Source: Gemmatimonadales bacterium
Lineage (GTDB): Bacteria; Gemmatimonadota; Gemmatimonadetes; Longimicrobiales; Gaopeijiaceae
DNA length: 47,819 nucleotides
Reading direction: 5' to 3'
Assembly (NCBI GenBank): GCA_007695225.1
Contig: REED01000126.1
Coordinates: 1-47,819, forward strand
Shown: positions 35,530 to 44,160 of the stretch, one piece after another
How the letters are laid out: each line of letters begins with the position of its first letter
Position numbering within the stretch: the stretch's first letter is position 1
Translations under genes and position numbers: made by a program
The notes under the pieces: model-generated
Told to the model about the DNA's origin: nothing
Database searches by the model: none
The model's input: only the letters and a program-made list of their open reading frames with translations

Positions 35530-36957
35530 TCAGTCTCGAGGTCCGGGCCCCGATTGAGCCAGAACCTGTCGGAGCCAATCCGCCCGGGGTGGGGAGAGTT
35601 CCGCCAGAACCCTTCCCTTCCGGAGTCTTCCCCTTCCCAGGACCTGACCGTCCAGCATCAGTGCCACGGCGCCATCAGGAGCATCCCTCCTTCGGAGCTC
35701 CCGCCCCGAGAGCAATCCCAGCCACTCCTCTCGGGAGAGGGAGAGGGAGGGGAAGGCTCCTGGAGGCGCATCGGCGCCGATCCAGCGGAGAAGATCCACC
35801 GAAGGACGCGGACCCCCCCGCTTCTCCCTCGAGACGGCTCGGAGGCCGGTATGGATCACCGGCAGCCCCGGCATCTCCCGGAGCCACTCCTCGAGGGGCC
35901 AGGCGGGGAGCCCCAGCATCCGGACCATCTCCCCCCGCTCCACCCAGCCCCGTCCCTGGAGCGCCGGTGAGTTCCGGGCCCAGGGGGCGAGGACTTCGGG
36001 CGGGGACGGGTCCAGGGGTGTCCACCCGGGGAGGTCCAGGGCCTCCTCCACCGGAGGGCCGCCTTCCCGCTCCAGGAGAGCCAGGAAGAGCCCCCCCGAA
36101 TCCAGGTGGTGGGGATGGATCCGACAGGCCCCGGCGAGTTCCGGGAGGAAGTGGAGGTCCCCGAACCGGGTGAGCCCTGGGGCGTGGGGGACGTCGGGGG
36201 CGAGGGGCACCAGCGAAACGGGGCCGTCGCGAAGCACCCGGTCCACCACCGCCTCGTTCTCTTCCGGTGCAAGGGTGCAGGTGACGTAGAGGATCCGTCC
36301 CCCGGGCACCGTCACCTCCACAGCTTTTCTGAGGAGCGCCTCCTGGAGCCGGGGGAGCCGCTTCAGGTCCCCGGGAGAGGCCACCCTGGGTAGGTCCCCC
36401 CGTCGCGATCGCCCTTCCCCGGAGCAGGGGACGTCCACCAGGACACGGTGGAAGCCGGCGCCGGTGGGAATGCTTTCTCCCCGGGACTTCACCGCCACCA
36501 CCGAACTCAGGGTCAGCCTGGAAAGGTTTCCCGAGAGGGCCCGGAGGCGGGGTTCCGAAGAGTCCACCGCCACGATGAGTCCCCGGTCCCCCATGAGGTC
36601 CGCCAGGTGCGCCGACTTCCCTCCGGGGGCGGCGCAAAGGTCCAGGAGTCCCTCCCCGGGACGGGGCGCCAGGAGGGGCGGAGCCAGGGCTGTGGCGGCC
36701 TGCTGGATGTAGAGGAGCCCCAGCCAATGCTCCAGTGTCTCGGAGAGGGGAAAGGGCTCCCGGTCGACCCGGAAGACCCCGGGTAGGTGGGGGGATGGGG
36801 TCAGGCCAAAGCCCTGGGCCTCCAGCCGCTCCCTCAACTCATCCGCGGAGACCGCGTCGGTCCGACGGACCCGGAAGGTCCTCGGTTCGGGACGGAGGAG
36901 GGCCCGGGAGAAGGCCTCCCAGTCGGGGATGAAGGTGCGATAGCGATGGAAGCTCAC
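35530..36957 (-). CDS. NOL1/NOP2/Sun-family RNA cytosine-C5 methyltransferase
   Basis: A 475-residue SAM-dependent RNA methyltransferase of the RsmB/RsmF type. The SAM loop LDLCAAPGGKSAHLAD (about 108-123), DVPCSGEG (motif IV) and YVTCTLAPEENE (motif VI with the catalytic Cys) are present. The C-terminal 130 residues form a second domain as in RsmF/YebU, probably for rRNA binding. The start is a GTG at 36957 with GGGAG about 8 nt upstream, inside the last unit of a tandem repeat. The target base cannot be told from sequence. About 170 bp without a gene separate it from the peptidase gene. Confidence 0.88.
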   Translation of the reverse strand: MSFHRYRTFIPDWEAFSRALLRPEPRTFRVRRTDAVSADELRERLEAQGFGLTPSPHLPGVFRVDREPFPLSETLEHWLGLLYIQQAATALAPPLLAPRPGEGLLDLCAAPGGKSAHLADLMGDRGLIVAVDSSEPRLRALSGNLSRLTLSSVVAVKSRGESIPTGAGFHRVLVDVPCSGEGRSRRGDLPRVASPGDLKRLPRLQEALLRKAVEVTVPGGRILYVTCTLAPEENEAVVDRVLRDGPVSLVPLAPDVPHAPGLTRFGDLHFLPELAGACRIHPHHLDSGGLFLALLEREGGPPVEEALDLPGWTPLDPSPPEVLAPWARNSPALQGRGWVERGEMVRMLGLPAWPLEEWLREMPGLPVIHTGLRAVSREKRGGPRPSVDLLRWIGADAPPGAFPSLSLSREEWLGLLSGRELRRRDAPDGAVALMLDGQVLGRGRLRKGRVLAELSPPRADWLRQVLAQSGPGPRD

Positions 36958-36966
36958 CGGGTGGCT

Positions 36967-37011
36967 CCCATCGGCACGCCCCCCATCGGCAAGCCCCCCA
37001 TCGGTAAGCCG
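36967..37011. repeat. three tandem 15-bp repeats
   Basis: Three units of CCCATCGGCAAGCCC type follow each other without gaps (36967-36981, 36982-36996, 36997-37011). They differ at only one base (unit 2 versus unit 1) or a few bases (unit 3). They fill the gap between the antiporter stop codon and the methyltransferase start, and the first unit carries its ribosome binding site on the minus strand. Copy number changes would alter the spacing between the two genes. Confidence 0.8.
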
Positions 37012-37012
37012 C

Positions 37013-38749
37013 TTAGGCTCGGAAGACCGTGATCACGATGAAGAAGGCCACCACGAATCCCAGGGCCACCAGCATCATCCAGGTCATGCTGATCCGAAGC
37101 GAGGTGGATGCGGTTTCCCCCGGAGCCAGGGGCCGGAGGTCGCGCCGGGCCACCAGCGCCACCGGGTCCCGACCCAGTCGGGCCACCTCAGCTGCGGCCT
37201 TCCAGGCGAAGGCCTCCCACCAGGCGAAGAAGCGCTCCACCGGCACCACCAACCAGTTCCAGGCGGGGCGTGCCGACGTCCGGTAGAGGAAGTCCAGGTC
37301 CAACTGGATCTTCGCCTTGGGCTTCAGGATCTTCGTCAGGAGGAAGAAGACCAGGGCGGTGAAGAGGAGGAGCTGGAAGCCCTTCTTCAGGTTCTTCAAC
37401 TCATAGGGGTCGAAGGTCACCGCCTCCGGGAGGATGGCGTAGAGGGGCGCGGGATAGATCCCCAGGAAGATGTTCAGCCCGGCGCCGATCCCCATGGCGG
37501 CGTACATGTTCCAGGGGATGGGTCGCACCAGGACGTCGAGATTGTCGTCGCTCCGCCCGAACCAGGTGAAGTACGGGACCTTGAGCCCCACGGAGAGGAA
37601 GGTCCCCACCGAGGCCAGGTGCATGAGGAGCACCACGGTGGAAGCACTGGCGTACTCCGCCGCCGAGATGGTCATGGGCTTGGAGATGAAGCCCGAGAAG
37701 AAGGGGGCCGACGAGATGGAGAGGGCCGCCACCATGTACGCCGCGAAGATCCACGGCGTCCTCCGGAAGATCCCCCCCAGGTCCGTCATCTTGCTCCGGC
37801 CGGTGGCGTAGATCACCGCCCCGGCAGCCATGAAGAGAAGCCCCTTGTAGAGGATGTGGGTGTAGGCGTGGGAGGTGGCGCCGTTCAGCGCGTCCGCCGT
37901 CCCCACCCCCAGCCCCACCACCATGAAGCCCACCTGGCTCACGATGTGGTAGGCCAGGACTCGTCGGATGTCATTGGCCAGGATGGCGTAGATGACCCCG
38001 TAGATGGCCATGAGGAGGCCGGCCCAGACCAGGATCTCCCACCCCAGGAAGCCCCGGGCCAGGGTGTACACCGCCGTCTTGGTGGTGAAGGCGGAGAGGA
38101 AGACGCTTCCCGTGAGCGTCCCCCGGGGATACGCGTCGGAGATCCAGGCGTGGAAGGGCACCATGGCCGCATTCAGCCCCATCCCCAGGAGGATGAGCCA
38201 GGTGGCCGGGGTGGGCTCCATGTGGGTGAACTGGATGGAGCCCGTTTCGGCGATGTGCCAGAAGATTCCCCCCAGGAGGAGGCTTCCGCCGAAGAGGTGG
38301 ACGAAGAGGTACCGCATGGCCGAACCGTAGGCCTCCTTCGTCCCCCGGGCCCAGATCAGGTACGCCGAGGCGAAGGCCATGATCTCCCAGAAGAAGATCA
38401 GGGTGAAGAGGTCTCCGGCGAAGGTGGCGCCCAGCGTGCTCCCGGCGTACAGGAGCGCCGCCACCTGCTGGCCCGTGTCCCTGAGGTGGAGGGCGTAGAT
38501 CCCGGCCACCAGAGTGGCCAGGGCGAAGACCCACCCGAAGACAAGGGAGAGGGCATCCACCCTCAGGAGTTGCAGTTCGTAGGTGGCGAAGCCCCACCCC
38601 AGGTGCTCGCCCGGCTGCAGGTTGGCCAGGACCGCCACCGCCAGGGCGGGGAAGACCAGGAAGGCCCACGAGCGCGCACGAGCGGGGACCAGGGGGATCA
38701 GGATCGCCCCCACGATGAGGATCAACCCGGGAGGTATGAGTCCCAGCAC
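37013..38749 (-). CDS. Mrp-type antiporter subunit, MrpD/HyfB-like, with Asn in place of the TM7 Lys
   Basis: A 578-residue inner-membrane protein of the proton-conducting antiporter family (NuoL/M/N, MrpA/D). About 14 helices are followed by a C-terminal extension with a charged stretch and a last helix (about 555-577). The key glutamate is Glu122 (FFWEIM). The position of the usual TM7 lysine is Asn193 (GLNAAMVPFHAW), while Lys224 (AFTTKTAVY) is kept. Some members of this branch naturally have Asn here. It is the last gene of the Mrp operon, 3 bp after the small gene at 38753. It probably moves protons or sodium as the third antiporter module. Confidence 0.88.
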   Translation of the reverse strand: MLGLIPPGLILIVGAILIPLVPARARSWAFLVFPALAVAVLANLQPGEHLGWGFATYELQLLRVDALSLVFGWVFALATLVAGIYALHLRDTGQQVAALLYAGSTLGATFAGDLFTLIFFWEIMAFASAYLIWARGTKEAYGSAMRYLFVHLFGGSLLLGGIFWHIAETGSIQFTHMEPTPATWLILLGMGLNAAMVPFHAWISDAYPRGTLTGSVFLSAFTTKTAVYTLARGFLGWEILVWAGLLMAIYGVIYAILANDIRRVLAYHIVSQVGFMVVGLGVGTADALNGATSHAYTHILYKGLLFMAAGAVIYATGRSKMTDLGGIFRRTPWIFAAYMVAALSISSAPFFSGFISKPMTISAAEYASASTVVLLMHLASVGTFLSVGLKVPYFTWFGRSDDNLDVLVRPIPWNMYAAMGIGAGLNIFLGIYPAPLYAILPEAVTFDPYELKNLKKGFQLLLFTALVFFLLTKILKPKAKIQLDLDFLYRTSARPAWNWLVVPVERFFAWWEAFAWKAAAEVARLGRDPVALVARRDLRPLAPGETASTSLRISMTWMMLVALGFVVAFFIVITVFRA

Positions 38750-38752
38750 GGC

Positions 38753-39058
38753 TCAGCCCTCCTTTCCGACCCGGGTGCGGCCCCGGGATGTGGACGAGGG
38801 CGGAGCCACCGCCGGGCTCTCACCACTCCAGTCCGGATCCTTTTCGGATGCATCGTAGAAGTCCTCCGGTCGATCCAGGAGGGGACTCACCAGCCCCTTG
38901 GCCACCCATGAAAGAAAGAGGCACCCCAGAAGGCCGGTGAGGGCGAAGAAGAGGGGGAAATCCCAGAGATAGACCCACTCCTTGCGCTGCATCAGCCCGA
39001 GCACCAGCGAACCCAGGAGGGCGAAACCGAAGAGAAGCTGCCAGATGTTCAGTCTCAT
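38753..39058 (-). CDS. small two-helix membrane protein in the Mrp operon
   Basis: A 101-residue protein that starts at ATG 39058 inside the stop of the upstream gene (TGATG). Two hydrophobic helices (about 6-22 and 33-58) are followed by a charged tail rich in Asp, Ser, Arg and Pro. I do not recognise a named family. Its strict coupling between two antiporter-subunit genes suggests an accessory subunit of the same complex. Confidence 0.75.
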   Translation of the reverse strand: MRLNIWQLLFGFALLGSLVLGLMQRKEWVYLWDFPLFFALTGLLGCLFLSWVAKGLVSPLLDRPEDFYDASEKDPDWSGESPAVAPPSSTSRGRTRVGKEG

Positions 39059-40560
39059 CACATGCCACCCGTGAAGGTCACCCCGGTCACCGACGCCACG
39101 ATGGCCTCCGCCAGGGAGAAGAAGCGGAACACCCCGTCCGGATGGATTCCCAGGAGGAGGGCGAAGAGCATGGTGATGCTGATGGGGATCACCATGAGAA
39201 GCGAGGCTTCATCGACCCGCGTGTGATCCGGGGAGCTCCGGAGGAAGGCCCGGGTCACGATGGGCACCAGATACGCCGCGTTCAGGAGTCCACTGAGGAG
39301 GAAGACCCAGAGGTAGATGGGGAGGCCGGCGTCCAACGCTCCCACCCCCAGGTACCACTTGGACACGAATCCGCCCACCAGGGGCACTCCGGCCAGTCCC
39401 ACCGCTCCCACCCCGAAGGCCGCCATGGTGAGGGGCATCTGGCGGCCGATGCCGTCGAGCTGACTCACCTTCTTCTTGCCGGTATGCACATAGATGGCTC
39501 CGGCGCAGAAGAAGAGGGTGATCTTCATGGCTGCGTGGGTGATCATATGGAACGCAGCCCCCAGCATGGCCTGGGGAGCCAGGATGGCGATGCCCAGGAC
39601 GATGTAGGAGAGGTGACCCACCGTGGAGTAGGCCAGTCGTGCCTTCAGGTCGTCCTTGGTGATGGCGATGAGGGACGCCACCAGGATGGTGATGGCCGCA
39701 AAGATGGCCAGGAAGGTGGCCGCCCCCATCTCGCCGAAGAGCTCCGGTCCGAAGATGTAGCCCACCAGCCGCACGAAGCCGAACACACCGGCCTTCACCA
39801 CCGCCACGGCGTGGAGGAGGGCCGAAACCGGCGTGGGCGCGATCATGGCGTTGGGGAGCCACGACTGCAGCGGCATGACACCCGCCTTCACCCCGAAGCC
39901 CAGGGCGAAGAGGAGGAAGACCATCCAGAGGAAGCCCATCCCCATGTCGGCGTCCAGGAACCCGCCGGGCTGGAAGTCCAGCGTCCCGGTGACGGCGTAG
40001 ATGGCGGCCAGACCCGCCACCAGGGCGATCCCGGCGGTGAGGGCGTAGATGAGGTACTGGCGCCCGATCTCGTAGGCCTTCTTGGAGCCCGAGTGGATGA
40101 CCAGGGGATAGGTGGCCACCGACAGGATCTCGTAGAAGATCACGAAGGTGAGGATGTTCCCTGAGAAGCAGAGTCCGATGGTGGCCGACAGACAGGCGGC
40201 CAGCATGGAGAAGAATCGACTCTGCTTGGCCTCGTTGGCCCCACGCATGTAGCCGAAGGCGTAGAACGAGGTGAGGATCCAGAGGAACGACGCCGAGGTG
40301 GCGAAGAGGAGCCCCGCCGGATCCACCCGAAGGGAAAGTGAGATCCCCGGGGCGATCTCCAGCAGGTCCATCCCGTACCGTTCCCCGGCCAGGACGCCGG
40401 GAATCATCATGGCGATGAGGGTGAACTTCACCACGGCGGCGAGCACCGTCCACGTTTCCCTCAGGTTCCGGCGCTTCTCCCCGGTGATGGGGACGACCAC
40501 CGCCGCCACGGCGGAGGCCAGGATGGCCAGAAGGGGAGCCAGATCAAGGAAGCCGTCCAT
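39058..40560 (-). CDS. Mrp-type proton-conducting antiporter subunit, NuoN/MrpD-like
   Basis: A 500-residue polytopic membrane protein with the conserved charged residues of this fold: Glu144 (FYEILSVATYP), Lys225 (GVKAGVMPLQSWLP), His250 and Lys256 (LLHAVAVVKAG). It belongs with complex I NuoL/M/N and Mrp A/D subunits, which move protons against sodium or along a half-channel chain. It starts 3 bp after the MrpD stop. Its second gene partner downstream is the small membrane gene at 38753. Three such antiporter modules lie in this operon. Confidence 0.9.
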   Translation of the reverse strand: MDGFLDLAPLLAILASAVAAVVVPITGEKRRNLRETWTVLAAVVKFTLIAMMIPGVLAGERYGMDLLEIAPGISLSLRVDPAGLLFATSASFLWILTSFYAFGYMRGANEAKQSRFFSMLAACLSATIGLCFSGNILTFVIFYEILSVATYPLVIHSGSKKAYEIGRQYLIYALTAGIALVAGLAAIYAVTGTLDFQPGGFLDADMGMGFLWMVFLLFALGFGVKAGVMPLQSWLPNAMIAPTPVSALLHAVAVVKAGVFGFVRLVGYIFGPELFGEMGAATFLAIFAAITILVASLIAITKDDLKARLAYSTVGHLSYIVLGIAILAPQAMLGAAFHMITHAAMKITLFFCAGAIYVHTGKKKVSQLDGIGRQMPLTMAAFGVGAVGLAGVPLVGGFVSKWYLGVGALDAGLPIYLWVFLLSGLLNAAYLVPIVTRAFLRSSPDHTRVDEASLLMVIPISITMLFALLLGIHPDGVFRFFSLAEAIVASVTGVTFTGGM

Positions 40561-40563
40561 GCG

Positions 40564-42090
40564 TCAGCCTCCCAGGAGCGGTGCGACGGCAGGCTCGAGA
40601 AGAGCCCGCACGATGAGGAAGTTGAACACGCCCACCAGGATCACCGCCGCCGAGAGAATGGCGATGGGGATGAACATGGAAGGGGGGACCTCACCGGCCA
40701 CGGCGTCCCGAAGTTCGTCCGCCGAGACTCCTCCCGTGGCGGAATCATCGGCGCTTCGCTCGGCGTCCTCCACATCCCGGAAGACGAACTCCACCATACG
40801 GAAGAAGTAGATGGCTGAAAGCAGCGAAGAGATGATGATGACGGCGAACCAGACCCAGGCGTCGGCCTGTACCGCGCCGATCATCAGATAAACCTTGGAG
40901 AAGAACCCGGCGGTGGGGGGAATCCCCACCATGGCCAGGACCGCGATGACCATCCCCACCATGGTCCAGGGCATGGCCCTTCCCACGCCGACGAACTCAG
41001 GGATCCGGGTGGTGCCATGCTGCAGGCGCACCGCCCCCGCCACCATGAAGAGGAGGGCCTTCATGAGGGCGTGGTTCAGGATGTGGAGGAGGCCTCCGAT
41101 CATCCCGATGGGATTGGCCAGACCGATCCCAAGGCCGATGTACCCAAGCTGTCCCACCGAGGAGTAGGCCAGCATCCGCCGGATGTCCTGCTGCCCGATG
41201 GCCAGGATGGATCCATACAGGATCCCCGCCGCCGAAACCCACCCGATGGTGCTGGCGATGGGGAGGGTGGTGGTGAAGTATCCCGGCGGAAAGACATCCA
41301 GGAAGAGGCGGATGATGGCGTAGGCCGACACCTTCGTCATGATGGGCGCGATGAGCACCGTCACGGCGGAAGGGGAGCTGGTGTAGACGTCGGGGAGCCA
41401 GAAATGGAACGGGAAGAGGGCCATCTTCACGGCCAGCCCGATGACCATGAGGGCGGCGGCGGCGATGATGGCCCGGGACTCCACCAGTTCCGGTAGGCGA
41501 ACCGCCAGGTCCGCCATGTTCAGCGTCCCGGTGGAGAAGTAGAGGTAGGCCACCCCCAACAGGTAGAACCCGCCCCCCACCGCTCCGATGATGAGGTAGC
41601 GGAAGACCGCCACCGGCCCCCCCCGGTCCCCGATAGAGAGGAGGGCATAGGCCGCCAGCGCCGAGATCTCCAGGAAGACGTAGAGGTTGAAGACGTCCCC
41701 CGTGAGGCACATCCCGGTGAGCCCTGCCACCACCAGCGCCATGGCGGGATAGGCCATTCCCTCTTTCCCCCGGGCCTCCCGAGCCAGGGAGCGGGGGGCG
41801 TAGATGAGCGCCGCCAGCCCCACGAAGGTGATGAGGGTGACCATGTAGGCCGCCAGGGAGTCCATGACGAACTCGATCCCGATGGGCGGGAGCCAGTTCC
41901 CCATGGCATACCGCAGCGGCTCCCCGGTGGCGACCACCGACCGGAGGCCCGCCACGGAGGCGGAGAAGGCCCCCACCATCCCCGCCAGGGCCAGGAGGTG
42001 GGCACCCCGCCGACTCTTCAGCCCCACCAGGAGGCTGAGGAGGGAGGCGAGGAGGAGGAGTGTCGGAATGAGAACCGGGACCTGGCTCAC
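40564..42090 (-). CDS. mrpD: Mrp antiporter subunit D
   Basis: A 508-residue membrane protein with GTG start, overlapping the MrpC stop by 4 bases (GTGA). The fold is that of MrpD/NuoN with Glu141 (NLYVFLEISALAAY) and Lys222 (AVKMALFPFHFWLP), the residues needed for proton movement in MrpD. The YTSSPSAVTVLIAP loop is typical of MrpD. A Ser/Asp/Glu-rich insert (about 440-465) lies before the last helix. It belongs to the operon that runs from mrpE at 44873. Confidence 0.92.
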   Translation of the reverse strand: MSQVPVLIPTLLLLASLLSLLVGLKSRRGAHLLALAGMVGAFSASVAGLRSVVATGEPLRYAMGNWLPPIGIEFVMDSLAAYMVTLITFVGLAALIYAPRSLAREARGKEGMAYPAMALVVAGLTGMCLTGDVFNLYVFLEISALAAYALLSIGDRGGPVAVFRYLIIGAVGGGFYLLGVAYLYFSTGTLNMADLAVRLPELVESRAIIAAAALMVIGLAVKMALFPFHFWLPDVYTSSPSAVTVLIAPIMTKVSAYAIIRLFLDVFPPGYFTTTLPIASTIGWVSAAGILYGSILAIGQQDIRRMLAYSSVGQLGYIGLGIGLANPIGMIGGLLHILNHALMKALLFMVAGAVRLQHGTTRIPEFVGVGRAMPWTMVGMVIAVLAMVGIPPTAGFFSKVYLMIGAVQADAWVWFAVIIISSLLSAIYFFRMVEFVFRDVEDAERSADDSATGGVSADELRDAVAGEVPPSMFIPIAILSAAVILVGVFNFLIVRALLEPAVAPLLGG

Positions 42091-42464
42091 GCCGTCTGCC
42101 TCATCTGCCGGAGGATCTCGTCCTCATCCAGGGTGCCGTATCGACGAAAGACGACGAGGAGGAGGGAGAGGGCCACCCCGGTGATGGCGACACCGACCAC
42201 GATGGCGGTCAGGACGATGACCTGGGGGAGGGGGTTGATGTAGAGGGCCGCATCCGTGCCCAGCTCGGCGGAGCGCACCGGGATGGTGGCTCCCTGTTGC
42301 GTGGCCCCCTGGATGAAGAGGAGGTAGATGGAGGTCTGGAAGATGGTCATCCCGATGACCTTCTTCAGGAGATTCCGCTTCAGGGTCATCCCATACAGCC
42401 CGATGGCCAACAGGGTGGAGATGAGGGCGAAGGGATAATGGCCTACCAGGAAATCCGCGGTCAT
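42087..42464 (-). CDS. mrpC: Mrp antiporter subunit C (NuoK-like)
   Basis: A 125-residue protein with three membrane helices, the size and order of MrpC/NuoK. The stretch LPQVIVLTAIVVGVAITGVALS is the last helix of the family with a conserved LPQ motif before it. It starts in the MrpB stop (ATGA) and ends in the MrpD start. Confidence 0.93.
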   Translation of the reverse strand: MTADFLVGHYPFALISTLLAIGLYGMTLKRNLLKKVIGMTIFQTSIYLLFIQGATQQGATIPVRSAELGTDAALYINPLPQVIVLTAIVVGVAITGVALSLLLVVFRRYGTLDEDEILRQMRQTA

Positions 42465-42892
42465 TCGACTCCCCCCGTCTCCAGGGCGTCGTAGATGGCT
42501 ACCAGCGCTCCCCAGACGAGGAAGCCGATGAAGACCTCCGCAAAGAAGATCCCCCAGTAGCGGAGGACCACGGGGTCGGCTCCCGGCACCACGAGGGGGT
42601 ATTCCAGGAAATTCCCCCCGAAGATCACGGAGGCGAATCCCAGAACGGCAAAGGCCAGAGCCCCCACGCCTGCCAGCACGATCCCTGCTTCCCGGGGAAA
42701 GCGGTGGTAGGACTCCTCCCCAAAGGTGACCCGGAGGATGATGATGGAGGCCGCCAGCATCACCCCGCCCTGGAAGCCCCCACCTGGGGAGTAGTGCCCA
42801 TGGGTGATGACATAGAAGGCGAAGACCTGGATCAGGGGCACCATGGCCTTGACCACCACCTCCAGGAAGAGGGAGTCGAAGCGGCTGGTCAT
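42461..42892 (-). CDS. mrpB: Mrp antiporter subunit B
   Basis: A 143-residue protein with four membrane helices. The stretch HGHYSPGGGFQGGVMLAA (about 31-48) is the family signature of MrpB. It overlaps the genes before and after by ATGA, so translation is coupled. It belongs to the membrane arm between the small MbhE-like subunit and MrpC. Confidence 0.93.
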   Translation of the reverse strand: MTSRFDSLFLEVVVKAMVPLIQVFAFYVITHGHYSPGGGFQGGVMLAASIIILRVTFGEESYHRFPREAGIVLAGVGALAFAVLGFASVIFGGNFLEYPLVVPGADPVVLRYWGIFFAEVFIGFLVWGALVAIYDALETGGVE

Positions 42893-43245
42893 GCCATGCC
42901 CTCCCTTCCCGATCCATCCTTCCCGGCCCCACCCGTCGGGGGAGGGAAGAGTCCTCCCCCTTCTTCGTCCTCGCGACGACGGAGGAGGATGAGAAGACAG
43001 GAGAGGGCCGCCGTCACCACCACCACCGCCTCACCGAAGGTATCGAACCCCCGATAGTCCGCCAGCACCGCCGTCACCATGTTGGGAGTGGCGCTGTCGG
43101 TGTACGCGTTCTCGATGTAATAGACCGAGACCTGCGGGTTGACGGAGGCCGGCGCCCCCGGATCCCCCCGCGCAGGAAGGTCCTGTGCGGCCCAGACCGT
43201 GAAGCCGGCCAGGAGGGTCACCATCAGGAGTCCGAGGAGTCGCAT
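42889..43245 (-). CDS. MbhE-like subunit (C-terminal module of MrpA)
   Basis: A 118-residue protein starting at 43245 in the stop of the gene before it (TGATG). Its core (VYYIENAYTD, TPNMVTAVLADYRGFDTFGE) matches the MbhE module that usually forms the C-terminus of MrpA or a separate subunit of membrane-bound hydrogenases. A first hydrophobic helix (about 3-20) and a second (about 73-88) flank it. The tail is charged and Gly/Pro-rich. Here it is a stand-alone gene. Confidence 0.88.
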   Translation of the reverse strand: MRLLGLLMVTLLAGFTVWAAQDLPARGDPGAPASVNPQVSVYYIENAYTDSATPNMVTAVLADYRGFDTFGEAVVVVTAALSCLLILLRRREDEEGGGLFPPPTGGAGKDGSGREGMA

Positions 43246-43490
43246 CAGTCCTCCGATTTCCGGTCGATGACGGCCAGGGCCACCAGGAGGAAGACCCCGG
43301 TGAGTCCGGCCCCCAGGGCCGCTTCGGTGAGCGCCACGTCGGGGGCGCCCAGCTCGGCGAAGAGAAGGGCCATGAGGAAGCTGTAGCCGGTGAGGACGCC
43401 CACCGCAGCCAGGAGGTCCCGGACCTCCAGGGCCACCACCGCCATGGCGATGAGGACCACCATGAGCCAGAAGTCGAGCTGCCAGATCAT
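43245..43490 (-). CDS. DUF4040/MbhD-like subunit (module of MrpA)
   Basis: An 81-residue protein with three helices, with the DUF4040 motif FAELGAPDVALTEAALGAG (about 45-63). This module is normally internal in MrpA, between the large antiporter part and the MbhE part, but here it is a separate gene overlapping MrpG (ATGA) and the MbhE-like gene (TGATG). Confidence 0.9.
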   Translation of the reverse strand: MIWQLDFWLMVVLIAMAVVALEVRDLLAAVGVLTGYSFLMALLFAELGAPDVALTEAALGAGLTGVFLLVALAVIDRKSED

Positions 43491-43852
43491 GGGCGGATCT
43501 CCGTGGTGTCCCAGGTTTCCTCAGCCGGCGGGGCCGGGGTCCGGGCCCGGTCGTCCGGGTGGATCCAGATCTCCATCCCCTTCCGGAGGGCGGCGCGGGT
43601 GAGGGTGTGGATCCCGGAAGGGTTGGTGACCGCCACCAGGACCACGATGAGGAAGAGCTTCCCGCTCTCCAGCTGCCACCCGTTGTGAATGGCCAGCCCG
43701 ATGAGGACCAGGAGGGACCCCAGCGTCTCCGACTTTCCCACGGCATGGGCCCGGGTGAAGAAATCGGGGAGTCGGAGGAGCCCCACCGTGCTCACCATGA
43801 GAAAGAACGCTCCCCCCGCCATGAAGACGATGGCCACCGCGGTCTGGATCAT
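43487..43852 (-). CDS. mrpG: Mrp antiporter subunit G
   Basis: A 121-residue protein with three membrane helices. The segment STVGLLRLPDFFTRAHAVGK (about 21-40) is the MrpG signature. The last 30 residues are a hydrophilic tail. It overlaps MrpF and the DUF4040 gene by 4 bases each. Confidence 0.92.
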   Translation of the reverse strand: MIQTAVAIVFMAGGAFFLMVSTVGLLRLPDFFTRAHAVGKSETLGSLLVLIGLAIHNGWQLESGKLFLIVVLVAVTNPSGIHTLTRAALRKGMEIWIHPDDRARTPAPPAEETWDTTEIRP

Positions 43853-44160
43853 GCTCCCTCCTCCAGGGTGGCCCCGGCGGCGTCACTGTCCACATCCTCG
43901 AACCGCTTCCGGTCCAGGAATTTGGCGACGGCCACAACCCCGATGAAGTTGAGGATGGCGTAGGTGATGGCCAGGTCCAGGAAGCCGTCGGGGCGTCCGT
44001 AGATGAAGCCGATGACGGCCAGGAGGACCACCGCGTTGGTTCCGATGGCGCCGACCCCGAGGAGGCGGTCGAAGAGGGAGGGCCCCCTCACCACCCGGAT
44101 GAAGTTTCCGCCGACGAGGAGGGTCAGGAAGATGGCCAGGGCCAGGAGCGCACCGATCAC
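43849..44160 (-). CDS. mrpF: Mrp antiporter subunit F
   Basis: A 103-residue protein with three helices. VRGPSLFDRLLGVGAIGTN (about 24-42) matches MrpF, whose family signature is GPTxxDRxxA. It overlaps MrpE and MrpG by 4 bases each. Confidence 0.92.
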   Translation of the reverse strand: MIGALLALAIFLTLLVGGNFIRVVRGPSLFDRLLGVGAIGTNAVVLLAVIGFIYGRPDGFLDLAITYAILNFIGVVAVAKFLDRKRFEDVDSDAAGATLEEGA

